DNA of 26,772 nt from an uncultured Bacilli bacterium (GTDB lineage: Bacteria > Bacillota_I > Bacilli_A > RFN20 > CAG-449), in contig CANQDY010000004.1 in the NCBI GenBank assembly GCA_947593895.1, forward strand, positions 1 to 26,772, read 5' to 3'. The notes beneath the pieces were generated by a model that made no database searches, was not told where the DNA came from, and saw only the letters and a list, made by a program, of their open reading frames with translations. The translations under genes were made by a program, and so were the position numbers. Shown piece by piece: positions 15,573 through 23,445 of the stretch. Position 1 is the stretch's first letter; each line of letters starts with the position of its first letter.

Positions 15573-17027
15573 ATGCCAATTATTAAACAAAAATATCAAA
15601 ATTTTATAGCTAAAAACAAATTTGTTAACTTCCTTGATAATTTATTAAATTCAATTTTTTTCCCATATTTCATTGGACTTCTTTGCGTTCTAAGTAATTT
15701 TTTTGCTTTAGAAATTGCCTTTTATACGATTATATTTATTATTGGAACTTTAAATTTGATTTTTTGTGAAGATACAAAACCAATTTTGACAATAATTCTT
15801 TTCTTCCAAATGGGAATGTCTTTTAAAAACGGAATTTCACAAAACCCAAACCCAGAACTACCAACAATATACGATAATCAAATTGTAATAACTTACCTTA
15901 TAATTGGATTTTCTATTTTAGTAATTTCTGCAATATTTAACTTCATAATATTTAATCAATATCAAAAAATATTTAAAAATAGTCTTATCATTTTACCAGC
16001 ATTAATTTCCTTATCTATTGGATATTTGCTTGGTGGAGTTTTCAGCAAATACTGGACTTTAAAAAATTTTCTCTATAATCTTTCTCATTTAGTACCTCTA
16101 ATTTTAATATATATTTACTATGCCGATATTGGTTTTAAAGATCGTAAATCATTTATCAAATATGCATCAACATTAATGTTAGTTACCGCAATTGTAATTG
16201 CTCTTCAAATTGCTTTTATTTACGCAACTGATGATAATGTTATCGTTAATGGCACAATTGAAAAATACTTTATTAGAACTGGTTGGGCAGTACAAAATAG
16301 TTTTGCGGGATTTTTAGTTTTAGCTATTCCATTTATTTTTCACTTAATAATCAACGAGAAGAATAAGTGGTTTTATATTATATGTCTTATTATATCAGTA
16401 TTAGCCACAATTATGACCTTAAGTAGAAATGGTTTTTTCTTATTAGGTATTGAAGCAATATGCTTGATTTTTTATTTAAATTATAAACTTAAAGTAAAAA
16501 AGAAAACGATCCTGATTATCCTTGGATCTATTTTAGGAATATCAATAATTATAGTGGCTACTTTTTATTCTCGTTTTAGTACTCTTTTTAATAAAATTCT
16601 TAGCATCGGTTGGGGTTTAAATGGTCGTGATGAATTATATTTAGCAGGAATAAATAATTTTATTGAACATCCTATTTTTGGCTCATCATGGTTAAAAATG
16701 ATTAATACTGATCAAGTCTTATCAACACCATTTAGCAAAGTAATTAAATATCACAATATTTTTATTCAATTATTATCTTCATGTGGAATATTTGGGTTAA
16801 TGAGCTTTTTATTTTTCTTCTTTTATATCACCAACATTTACCTTAAAAATAAAGGAAAGAATAACTTAATATTCTATTATGCTTTTATTGTTCTTTTATT
16901 AGGAAACATCTTCGATAAATACTTTTTTGACTATATTTTTGAAAGATATCTTGCTCTATTTTTGATTGGAATTAGCTCTTATATAACAAGCAAAACTAAT
17001 GAAGATATAATTCCTGACAAAGTTTAA
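15573..17027 (+). CDS. O-antigen ligase/polymerase (Wzy/WaaL-like) membrane protein
   Basis: A 484-residue protein with about twelve membrane segments. The diagnostic region is in the second half: a short run LSRNGFFLLGIEAICLIFYL (about 288-307), then an external loop containing NGRDELYLAGINNFIEHPIF and HNIFIQLLSSCGIFGL (about 395-410). This matches the O-antigen ligase/polymerase domain (PF04932-like), with the conserved Arg and His of the loop. Such proteins join or polymerise surface glycans using undecaprenyl-linked substrates. No glycosyltransferase, flippase or other glycan gene is adjacent, so its polymer is unknown. GGGGG lies five bases before the ATG. Its last 32 bases overlap the convergent SigH-like gene. 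Confidence 0.8.
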   Translation: MPIIKQKYQNFIAKNKFVNFLDNLLNSIFFPYFIGLLCVLSNFFALEIAFYTIIFIIGTLNLIFCEDTKPILTIILFFQMGMSFKNGISQNPNPELPTIYDNQIVITYLIIGFSILVISAIFNFIIFNQYQKIFKNSLIILPALISLSIGYLLGGVFSKYWTLKNFLYNLSHLVPLILIYIYYADIGFKDRKSFIKYASTLMLVTAIVIALQIAFIYATDDNVIVNGTIEKYFIRTGWAVQNSFAGFLVLAIPFIFHLIINEKNKWFYIICLIISVLATIMTLSRNGFFLLGIEAICLIFYLNYKLKVKKKTILIILGSILGISIIIVATFYSRFSTLFNKILSIGWGLNGRDELYLAGINNFIEHPIFGSSWLKMINTDQVLSTPFSKVIKYHNIFIQLLSSCGIFGLMSFLFFFFYITNIYLKNKGKNNLIFYYAFIVLLLGNIFDKYFFDYIFERYLALFLIGISSYITSKTNEDIIPDKV

Positions 17028-17556
17028 TTGCCTTTTTAATTTGATAGTTGATTTTCTTTTCATCTATATTTAAAATCTTTGCTATTTCATTTGCCTTATA
17101 TCCCGATAAATATAAACAAATAACTTGATATGATATAAAGCTTTTAATTTTTAAATTAGAAAGTAACCAATTAAAATCAGCACTTTTTGAATAATCAGAC
17201 AAATGATAACTTCCCGGATAAATATCTAAATCAGTTTCTAAATAAACTTCTCTTTGGTAAACTTTAACATTCTTTTTATAATATTGAATTAGCTCTAACT
17301 CAAATATTCTTTTAACTAATCTAACAAAAACTCCTTTAGAAAACTCATATGCATTTAAAGCGGTTAATATTGAGTCATTATATAATTCCAAAACTATATC
17401 TTTTTCCAAATATTGATGAAAATTTTTATCAATTAAGTTTAATACATATCTCATTTTTTTCCTATACAACAAAAAAAGAAGCTCTTTAGCTTCTTCATTT
17501 TTTTGTCTAATTAAATAGATTACTTCATCATCATTTATTAATATTTCACTATTCAT
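16996..17556 (-). CDS. Diverged sigma-70-family (SigH-like) protein
   Basis: A 186-residue protein with the layout of a short sigma factor. Residues 8-75 resemble region 2 (NDDEVIYLIRQKNEEAKELL at the start) and 137-183 form a region-4-like helix-turn-helix (YQVICLYLSGYKANEIAKIL followed by NIDEKKINYQIKKAIK). In between, VFVRLVKRIFELELIQYYKK aligns in character with the Bacillus SigH stretch FKAFAELCITRQIITAI. Its position after cysS and rlmB matches Bacillus cysS-mrnC-rlmB-rae1-sigH, with mrnC and rae1 absent. The core of region 2 that opens promoters is poorly conserved, so it may direct few genes or have another regulatory role. Its start overlaps rlmB by eight bases (ATGAATAG), with AAGGAATGG as ribosome site. 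Confidence 0.65.
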   Translation of the reverse strand: MNSEILINDDEVIYLIRQKNEEAKELLFLLYRKKMRYVLNLIDKNFHQYLEKDIVLELYNDSILTALNAYEFSKGVFVRLVKRIFELELIQYYKKNVKVYQREVYLETDLDIYPGSYHLSDYSKSADFNWLLSNLKIKSFISYQVICLYLSGYKANEIAKILNIDEKKINYQIKKAIKLCQELYLH

Positions 17557-18286
17557 TTAAACCATTCCTTTTATTATATATTTGTGCTAATAATACTGCA
17601 CAAGCAACCGATGCATTAAGTGAATTTACATGGCCCACCAGAGGGATTTTAACAATAAAATCGCTATTCTTTAATAACAATTTACTAACTCCGAATCCTT
17701 CAGATCCAATAATCAATACCACTTTCATATTCATATAATCTACTTGACGATAATCTAGTTTTGCTTCACCATCAGAAGCAACTATCCAATAACCTTCATC
17801 TTTTAAACGCTTGATTGTTTGATTTAAATTTACTACTTTACAAACATCAACATATTCAATTGCTCCAGTACTGACTTTGGCAACAGTAGGGGTTAAACCA
17901 ACTTGCCTATTTGTAGAAATAATTACACCATTTGCGCCAAAAGCATCAACATTTCTTAAAATTGCTCCTAAATTATGAGGATCTTCAATTCCATCAAGAA
18001 GGACTAGAAGTGAATTGGGATTATTTTTATTTTTGTTAATTATGTCATCTAAAGATAAAAATGAATACTCTTCAACTTTAGCAACAATTCCCTGATGATT
18101 AACATTACCAACTAAATTTTTCAATTCACCAGAATTCATGTATTTTACATTGAAATTTTTTTCTTTAATCAAACGTTCAATCCTAAGATCTTTAAATTCT
18201 TTAACTAGATATATATCTTTAATTTTAAAACTCGCATCAAGAGCGTTTAATACTGTGTTTTTACCATAAATATAATTATTTTTCAT
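17549..18286 (-). CDS. rlmB: 23S rRNA 2'-O-methyltransferase RlmB-type (SpoU family)
   Basis: A SPOUT-class enzyme that methylates the 2'-hydroxyl of G2251 (E. coli numbering) in the peptidyl-transferase region of 23S rRNA, using SAM. It is 245 residues, the standard length. The N-terminal substrate-binding domain (about 1-75) starts with IYGKNTVLNALD. The trefoil-knot domain shows the three SpoU motifs: DGIEDPHNLGAILRNVDAFG (98-117), LIIGSEGFGVS (191-201) and IPLVGHVNSLNASVACAVLL (214-233). It begins two bases after the cysS stop, using AAGGAAA within the end of cysS. The locus position agrees with Bacillus YacO/RlmB; TrmH-like relatives are the alternative. Confidence 0.92.
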   Translation of the reverse strand: MKNNYIYGKNTVLNALDASFKIKDIYLVKEFKDLRIERLIKEKNFNVKYMNSGELKNLVGNVNHQGIVAKVEEYSFLSLDDIINKNKNNPNSLLVLLDGIEDPHNLGAILRNVDAFGANGVIISTNRQVGLTPTVAKVSTGAIEYVDVCKVVNLNQTIKRLKDEGYWIVASDGEAKLDYRQVDYMNMKVVLIIGSEGFGVSKLLLKNSDFIVKIPLVGHVNSLNASVACAVLLAQIYNKRNGLNE

Positions 18287-18288
18287 AA

Positions 18289-19629
18289 CTACAAAAGTTT
18301 CCTTTTAATCAACTTAGCTCTAATTTCATCGGACTTAGCAAAATCTTTAATTGACTTAGCTTTGTTATAATCATCAAATAATTTCTTATCTTCATCAGTT
18401 AATATTATTTCATCAAACACTAATCCCAAATAATCAAACATCTCTTTTAAAGTAAAATAACATACTTTGAGTTTATCAATATCCTGTGGATTACTTCTTA
18501 AACTAACATTAGCAAGTTTAATTACTCGATACATTTCAGTTAATGCATTTGGAGTATTTAAATCATCACATAAGGCTTTAACAAATCCCTCTATTTCCAA
18601 TTCTCCTTGATATGAAAAAATACTTTCATTACTTAATTGAATTTTTATTGATAAACGTGAATAAACTTGATTAATTTTGTCTAATTCATTTTTCGCAGAT
18701 AAAAGTAATTCATCACTGAAATTAACCGGTGTACGATAGTAAGAATTAATCAATACAAAACGAACGGTATTTCCACCATATTCATCTAATAGATCAACTG
18801 CTCTTTTAACATTTCCTAACGATTTACTCATCTTTACATTGTCAATATTGATAAATCCATTATGCATCCAATATGTAGCAATTTTATGATTATACATTGC
18901 TTCCTCTTGAGCAATTTCATTTTCATGATGTGGAAATTTTAAATCAAAACCACCACCATGGATATCAATTCTTCCTCCTGGAACGATTTTATTAATCATT
19001 ACAACACATTCACTATGCCAACCAGGACGACCATATGACCATGGCGATTTAAACTTAATTCCCTCATCAGTCTTTTTCCATAATGCAAAATCAAGAGGGG
19101 ATTCTTTTGATGAATTTTCATCAATTCTTGCTCCAACTAATAGATCTTCTTTTTTCATTTTAGAAAGACACCCATAATCAGCTATTTTACTTACTCTAAA
19201 ATAAACATCACCATCAACTTGATATGCATATCCCTTTTCAATTAATTTTGCAATAAAGGCAATGATATCATTCATTGTTTCAGTAACCCGAGGTTGATAA
19301 TCAGGCTTTAATGAATGAATGTTTTCCCGGTCTTTCTCAAATGCATTAATATACTTTTCCGCTAAAGTTTTTTCATCTATTTTTTCAAGTTTAGCTTGAG
19401 AAATGATCTTATCATCAATATCAGTAAAATTTGAAATAAATGTTACTTTGTATCCTAATTTAATAAATAAACGACGGAGTAAATCAAAAGTAACAACCGG
19501 TCTCATATTACCAATGTGTACAAAGCTATAGACTGTTGGTCCACATACATAGCAAGTTACTTCATTTTCTTTTATTGGTTTAAATACTTCAACTTGATTA
19601 GACAAACTATTATATAGTTTTACTTCCAT
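18289..19629 (-). CDS. cysS: Cysteinyl-tRNA synthetase
   Basis: A class I aminoacyl-tRNA synthetase that charges tRNA-Cys in the cytoplasm. It is 446 residues, slightly short of the usual 460. The catalytic Rossmann core shows CGPTVYSFVHIGNMRP (29-44), including the HIGH-type HIGN (38-41), and KMSKS (266-270). The zinc site is formed by Cys29, Cys208 (RPGWHSECVVM), His234 and Glu238 (KFPHHENE). The C-terminal tRNA-binding helical part ends early, at KLIKRKLL. AGGAGGAG before the ATG is the strongest ribosome site in the window. A 41-base spacer separates it from the HAD gene, with no T-box visible. It heads cysS-rlmB-sigma. Confidence 0.96.
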   Translation of the reverse strand: MEVKLYNSLSNQVEVFKPIKENEVTCYVCGPTVYSFVHIGNMRPVVTFDLLRRLFIKLGYKVTFISNFTDIDDKIISQAKLEKIDEKTLAEKYINAFEKDRENIHSLKPDYQPRVTETMNDIIAFIAKLIEKGYAYQVDGDVYFRVSKIADYGCLSKMKKEDLLVGARIDENSSKESPLDFALWKKTDEGIKFKSPWSYGRPGWHSECVVMINKIVPGGRIDIHGGGFDLKFPHHENEIAQEEAMYNHKIATYWMHNGFINIDNVKMSKSLGNVKRAVDLLDEYGGNTVRFVLINSYYRTPVNFSDELLLSAKNELDKINQVYSRLSIKIQLSNESIFSYQGELEIEGFVKALCDDLNTPNALTEMYRVIKLANVSLRSNPQDIDKLKVCYFTLKEMFDYLGLVFDEIILTDEDKKLFDDYNKAKSIKDFAKSDEIRAKLIKRKLL

Positions 19630-19670
19630 AATTCACTCCTCCTAGGCAATAAAATTATATCATTACAAAA

Positions 19671-20363
19671 TTACTCTTTCAATTTATAAGCAATTTGGCA
19701 TTCATTTTCATAACTAATAATTTCAATTAATTTTGAAAAATCATCAACTAAATAATTCGGTTGATATTTTTTTAAAACATCTTCATCACAATAGCCATAA
19801 GTAACCGCAACTTTTTTCAGTTTTAAATTGTCAGCAGTTTTCATATCCGTTTCAGAATCACCAACATACAAAACTTCATTTTCACTGACATTTAATAATG
19901 AAATTAAATATTTTAAACTAGTTGGATCTGGTTTAAGTGGAAACTCTTTTCTTTGACCGACAATTTGATCAAAAGTGCCTTTTTTAAACAGATAATTAGA
20001 AATTTTTAATGTATTCTCTTCGACCTTATTTGAAAGAATCGCTATTTTAATTTTCCTACTTTTAAGTTCATCTAAAGTCTCTTGCACATAAGGAAAAAGA
20101 TGAGTTTTATTACATTGAATCTGTCTATATGTTATAGAAAAACTATTAAAAACTTTTTCAACATCTTCATCACTATGCTTTATATAACTAATTGCTCTTT
20201 GACACAATATTTTTGTTCCCATTCCAATTAAAGATTTAGTTTCTTCATAAGTATATTGACGAGTATACCCATTAATTAATAATGATTTATTAATCGCATC
20301 TTTTAAATCCTCAAGAGTATCAACTAGCGTTCCATCAAAATCAAAAATAATTGCTTTAATCAT
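19671..20363 (-). CDS. HAD-superfamily phosphatase, phosphoglycolate-phosphatase-like
   Basis: A 230-residue haloacid-dehalogenase hydrolase with the Gph/PpaX arrangement. Motif I is FDFDGTLVDT (7-16, nucleophile Asp8 and acid/base Asp10). A helical cap (about 17-85) follows. Motif II is ILSNK (about 114-118), motif III the Lys of KPDPTSLKYL and motif IV VGDSETDMKTA. Substrates in this subfamily include phosphoglycolate and pyrophosphate. Bacillus PpaX, which hydrolyses the pyrophosphate made by HprK, is usually beside hprK, which is present elsewhere in this window, but that link is speculation. It starts one base after the pseudouridine synthase stop and uses GGTGAAATGAA for ribosome binding. 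Confidence 0.88.
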   Translation of the reverse strand: MIKAIIFDFDGTLVDTLEDLKDAINKSLLINGYTRQYTYEETKSLIGMGTKILCQRAISYIKHSDEDVEKVFNSFSITYRQIQCNKTHLFPYVQETLDELKSRKIKIAILSNKVEENTLKISNYLFKKGTFDQIVGQRKEFPLKPDPTSLKYLISLLNVSENEVLYVGDSETDMKTADNLKLKKVAVTYGYCDEDVLKKYQPNYLVDDFSKLIEIISYENECQIAYKLKE

Positions 20364-20364
20364 T

Positions 20365-21240
20365 TCATTTCACCATTAATTCTTTCATATCTTCAGGTAA
20401 AGAGCAATTTATATCAAGAAATTGATTAGTAATTGGATGAATAAATTTTACTTCATAAGAATGTAAACTCACGCGATTAATTAAACTTGTTTTCCCACCA
20501 TAAAGTTCGTCACCTAATAATGGATGATTAAAATAAGACATATGAACTCGAATTTGATGAGTCCTCCCTGTTTCAAGTAATAATTTTACTAAACTATATT
20601 TACCATATTCTCTAATCACCTCATAATGAGTAATTGCATTTTTACTTTGTAATGATTTACTTACTCTATATTTATTATTGTGACGATCTCTGCCAATTGG
20701 TAAATTTATTGTTCCTTCTTTATTTTTAAATTTATTTTCACAAAGAGCAAGATAATATCTTTTCAATTGATGAGTTTCAATCAATTTATTCAATTTTCCT
20801 AATGTCAAAAAATCTTTAGCAAAAATTACAATTCCAGTTGTGTCAAAATCAATACGATGAGCGTACCTAACCTTTCGATATATTTTATTTTCATAATAAT
20901 AACCACTGACAGCGTTAACTAAAGTCATTTGATTAATATTTTCATTCGGATGAATTAACATCTTTGCCGGCTTATTAACAATCAAGATATAATCATCTTC
21001 ATAAACAATATCTAAATTGATAAACCATGGTTTAAAATCTATTTTTTCATTAATAGGAAATGAAAGTTGGTCGTTTTTCTTAATTACCGCATCAAGATTA
21101 ACCAACTGATTATTTAATTCAATCATTTTAGAATTTCTTATAGTTTCAATCTGACTTTTACCAATATTAAAAGACTTTAAAAAATCTTTAATTGTCATTC
21201 CATCATATGGATTTGATATTTCTATTTTTATTTGATCCAT
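20365..21240 (-). CDS. RluA/RluD-family pseudouridine synthase
   Basis: This enzyme isomerises specific uridines to pseudouridine in rRNA or tRNA. The 291-residue protein has an S4-like RNA-binding start (about 14-62, including TIKDFLKSFNIGKSQIETI) and a catalytic domain. YEDDYILIVNKPAKMLIHP (80-98) begins the domain, and the catalytic motif is AHRIDFDTTG (127-136) with Asp131 as nucleophile. The later ETGRTHQIRVHMSYFNHPLL confirms the RluA branch. The motif differs slightly from the usual HRLDRxTSG. Which uridine it targets cannot be told; YlyB, YjbO and YhcT are Bacillus counterparts. GGAGATAAT at the end of ung serves as ribosome site; spacing to its neighbours is one base on each side. 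Confidence 0.92.
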   Translation of the reverse strand: MDQIKIEISNPYDGMTIKDFLKSFNIGKSQIETIRNSKMIELNNQLVNLDAVIKKNDQLSFPINEKIDFKPWFINLDIVYEDDYILIVNKPAKMLIHPNENINQMTLVNAVSGYYYENKIYRKVRYAHRIDFDTTGIVIFAKDFLTLGKLNKLIETHQLKRYYLALCENKFKNKEGTINLPIGRDRHNNKYRVSKSLQSKNAITHYEVIREYGKYSLVKLLLETGRTHQIRVHMSYFNHPLLGDELYGGKTSLINRVSLHSYEVKFIHPITNQFLDINCSLPEDMKELMVK

Positions 21241-21241
21241 A

Positions 21242-21886
21242 TTATCTCCAATCTATTGGAGTTAAATTATTTTTAACTAGAAAATCATTAATTTTAGAAA
21301 ATGGTTTAGAGCCAAAAAAACCCCTATGACATGACAAAGGTGAAGGATGCGGTGCAGTTAAAACTAAATGAGAAGGATTATCAATTAAAGATATCTTTCT
21401 TATCGCATCATTTCCCCATAAGACAAATACTTTTGGATGATTATCTTTATTTAATTCTTTAATGACTCGATCAGTAAATATTTCCCAACCTTGATTTTTA
21501 TGTGAATTAGCCTTTCCTTCTTCAACAGTTAATACCGTATTTAATAAGAAAACTCCTTGTTTAGCCCAATTAATTAAATTACCTGTAGAACGAGTAATTT
21601 TTAAATCATCATATAATTCTTTATAAATATTAATTAAGCTTTTAGGATATGGATTACCATCAAGAATTGAAAAGCAAAGCCCATGAGCCTGATTAACTTC
21701 ATGATAAGGATCTTGTCCTAAAATAACCACCTTTATTTCATCAATATCTTTAAATCTAAACGCATTAAAAATATCTTGATATGGAGGATAACATTCCTTA
21801 GTTCGATATTGTTCATTAACGAAATGAACTAACTTTTTAAAATAATCTTTTTGTTTTTCTTCTAAATATAAAGTTTTAAAATTCAT
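21242..21886 (-). CDS. ung: Uracil-DNA glycosylase, family 1
   Basis: Ung removes uracil from DNA, starting base-excision repair after cytosine deamination or dUTP misincorporation. It is 214 residues, normal for bacterial family 1. The water-activating motif is LGQDPYH (56-62, Asp59), followed by the uracil-binding NQAHGLCFS (65-73; the usual GPGQ is EVNQ here). LLNTVLTVEEGKANSH (115-130) and the leucine-loop motif APHPSPLSCHRGF with His180 (178-190) complete the site. The start lies one base after the FAD-oxidoreductase stop; the ribosome site is weak (AAGATGAAG), pointing to translational coupling. Confidence 0.96.
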   Translation of the reverse strand: MNFKTLYLEEKQKDYFKKLVHFVNEQYRTKECYPPYQDIFNAFRFKDIDEIKVVILGQDPYHEVNQAHGLCFSILDGNPYPKSLINIYKELYDDLKITRSTGNLINWAKQGVFLLNTVLTVEEGKANSHKNQGWEIFTDRVIKELNKDNHPKVFVLWGNDAIRKISLIDNPSHLVLTAPHPSPLSCHRGFFGSKPFSKINDFLVKNNLTPIDWR

Positions 21887-21887
21887 A

Positions 21888-23306
21888 TTACTTCATCTTA
21901 TCTAATATTGCTCTAGCAACCCAAACACCAGAGGCACCCGCTTGAGCTAGTCCTCTAGTTATTCCAGCACCATCACCGCCAACATATAAGTTTTTAATTT
22001 TTGTTTCAAAATTTTGATTGACTTCTGGCCGATCAGAATAAAACTTTGCTTCTACTCCATAAAACAAAGTATGATCATTAGCGATACCTGGAGTTACTTT
22101 ATCAAGAGCTTCAACCATTTCAATTAAAGATTTCATCGTATTATAAGGTAAAACAAGACCTAAATCACCCGGAATTGCCTCTTTTAAAGTTGGAGTGACA
22201 AATCCTTCTTCAATTCTTTTTGCAGTTGATCTACGACCTTTTTTAATATCTCCATATTTTTGAACAATAACAGTTCCACCAGATAATTGATTAGCAAGTC
22301 GAGAAATCTCGTGTGCGTATTGGTTTGCATCTTTAAATGGTTCATCAAATTCTTGAGAAACAAGTAAAGCAAAATTAGTGTTATTCGAACCAAGTTTTGG
22401 GTCATTATATGCATGTCCATTACATACCATAGTTCCATTATGGTTTTCTATAACAACATGGCCAGAAGGATTAGAACAGAAAGTTCTTACTGTGGTTCCA
22501 ACTGATGTATTATAAATAAATTTACCTTCATATAAATAATGATTTATTTCATCCATAATAATGTCGTTAGTTTCCACTCTTACACCAATATCAACACGAT
22601 TATTTGAAAATTTAACACCATGTTTTAGTAAAGTTTGACTTAGCCATTCTGAGCCATTACGGCCAATGCCAAGAAGAACATAATCACCATATGCTTTGCT
22701 ACCATTTTCAAATATAACTCCTTTAATAACTTTATCTTCAACTATTATTTCATTAACTTTTGTTTCAAATTTATAATCAACATAAGGCTTCATTTCCTCA
22801 TAAATTGATTTTAAAACATTTAAATTAATTTCAGTACCTAAATGTCTAACTTGGCTTCTTAATAACTTTAATCCAACGGAAATTCCCTTTTTTTCAATTT
22901 CTAAAACTTCACGAGTATATGGATTAGTTAATTCTTTTGGTGCACCATGAGCTAAGTTGATTTGATCAACATAACGAATTAAATCTAAAACAACTTCTTT
23001 GTCTAAATAGTTAGTCATCCAGCCACCAAATTCACTAGTAATATTAAATTTTCCATCTGAATAGGCACCAGAGCCTCCAAATCCGGAGGTCATTGCACAA
23101 CTTGGTTTGCAACCTGATTCACCATTAATATCCAATGGACATTGCTTAATTTTTTTATTTAAAATAGGACAATTCCTTGAATATATATCTCTTCCTTTAT
23201 CAATTAAAAGAACTCTAATTCCCGGCTTACTTTTTATTAATTCATATGTTGCATAAATGCCAGTAGGCCCTGAGCCAACGATAATAACATCATACTTATT
23301 TTCCAT
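21888..23306 (-). CDS. FAD-dependent oxidoreductase (COG2509-like)
   Basis: A 472-residue flavoprotein of the group annotated as uncharacterised FAD-dependent dehydrogenases. It has the dinucleotide-binding motif IIVGSGPTGIYA (8-19) with the acidic end of strand 2 (LLIDKG), and a C-terminal FAD motif YVGGDGAGITRGLAQAG. Four cysteines come early (Cys46, 56, 66 and 70, in CP-x8-CP and GCKPSC), followed by a Gly-rich GFGGSGAYSDGKFN. Those cysteines look like a metal or Fe-S ligand set, which is inference. The substrate of the family is not known to me. GAAGGGAT precedes the ATG. It is the first gene of the compact seven-gene minus-strand run; an inverted repeat lies about 75 bases upstream (23380-23394). 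Confidence 0.85.
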   Translation of the reverse strand: MENKYDVIIVGSGPTGIYATYELIKSKPGIRVLLIDKGRDIYSRNCPILNKKIKQCPLDINGESGCKPSCAMTSGFGGSGAYSDGKFNITSEFGGWMTNYLDKEVVLDLIRYVDQINLAHGAPKELTNPYTREVLEIEKKGISVGLKLLRSQVRHLGTEINLNVLKSIYEEMKPYVDYKFETKVNEIIVEDKVIKGVIFENGSKAYGDYVLLGIGRNGSEWLSQTLLKHGVKFSNNRVDIGVRVETNDIIMDEINHYLYEGKFIYNTSVGTTVRTFCSNPSGHVVIENHNGTMVCNGHAYNDPKLGSNNTNFALLVSQEFDEPFKDANQYAHEISRLANQLSGGTVIVQKYGDIKKGRRSTAKRIEEGFVTPTLKEAIPGDLGLVLPYNTMKSLIEMVEALDKVTPGIANDHTLFYGVEAKFYSDRPEVNQNFETKIKNLYVGGDGAGITRGLAQAGASGVWVARAILDKMK

Positions 23307-23379
23307 ATTGAAATTATCCCTTCTATTAATAAGCTAAGATTGCCAACACATAAATAATTTATCATTTTTTTCTTGAGAA

Positions 23380-23394
23380 TTCTATAAAATAGAA
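23380..23394. repeat. Perfect inverted repeat upstream of the FAD oxidoreductase
   Basis: TTCTAT-AAA-ATAGAA is a 15-base palindrome with a 3-base centre. It lies between the aminotransferase and FAD-oxidoreductase genes, within the likely promoter region of the latter. It could be an operator; there is no T tract to make it a terminator. Confidence 0.3.
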
Positions 23395-23445
23395 GTATTC
23401 TAATAAATCTTTTACCAACAGTTTTTAAATGATATTATTAATAGC

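Noticed and set aside
22184..22438. Open frame within the FAD oxidoreductase
   Set aside because: Same-strand shadow in another frame; the flavoprotein is continuous there.
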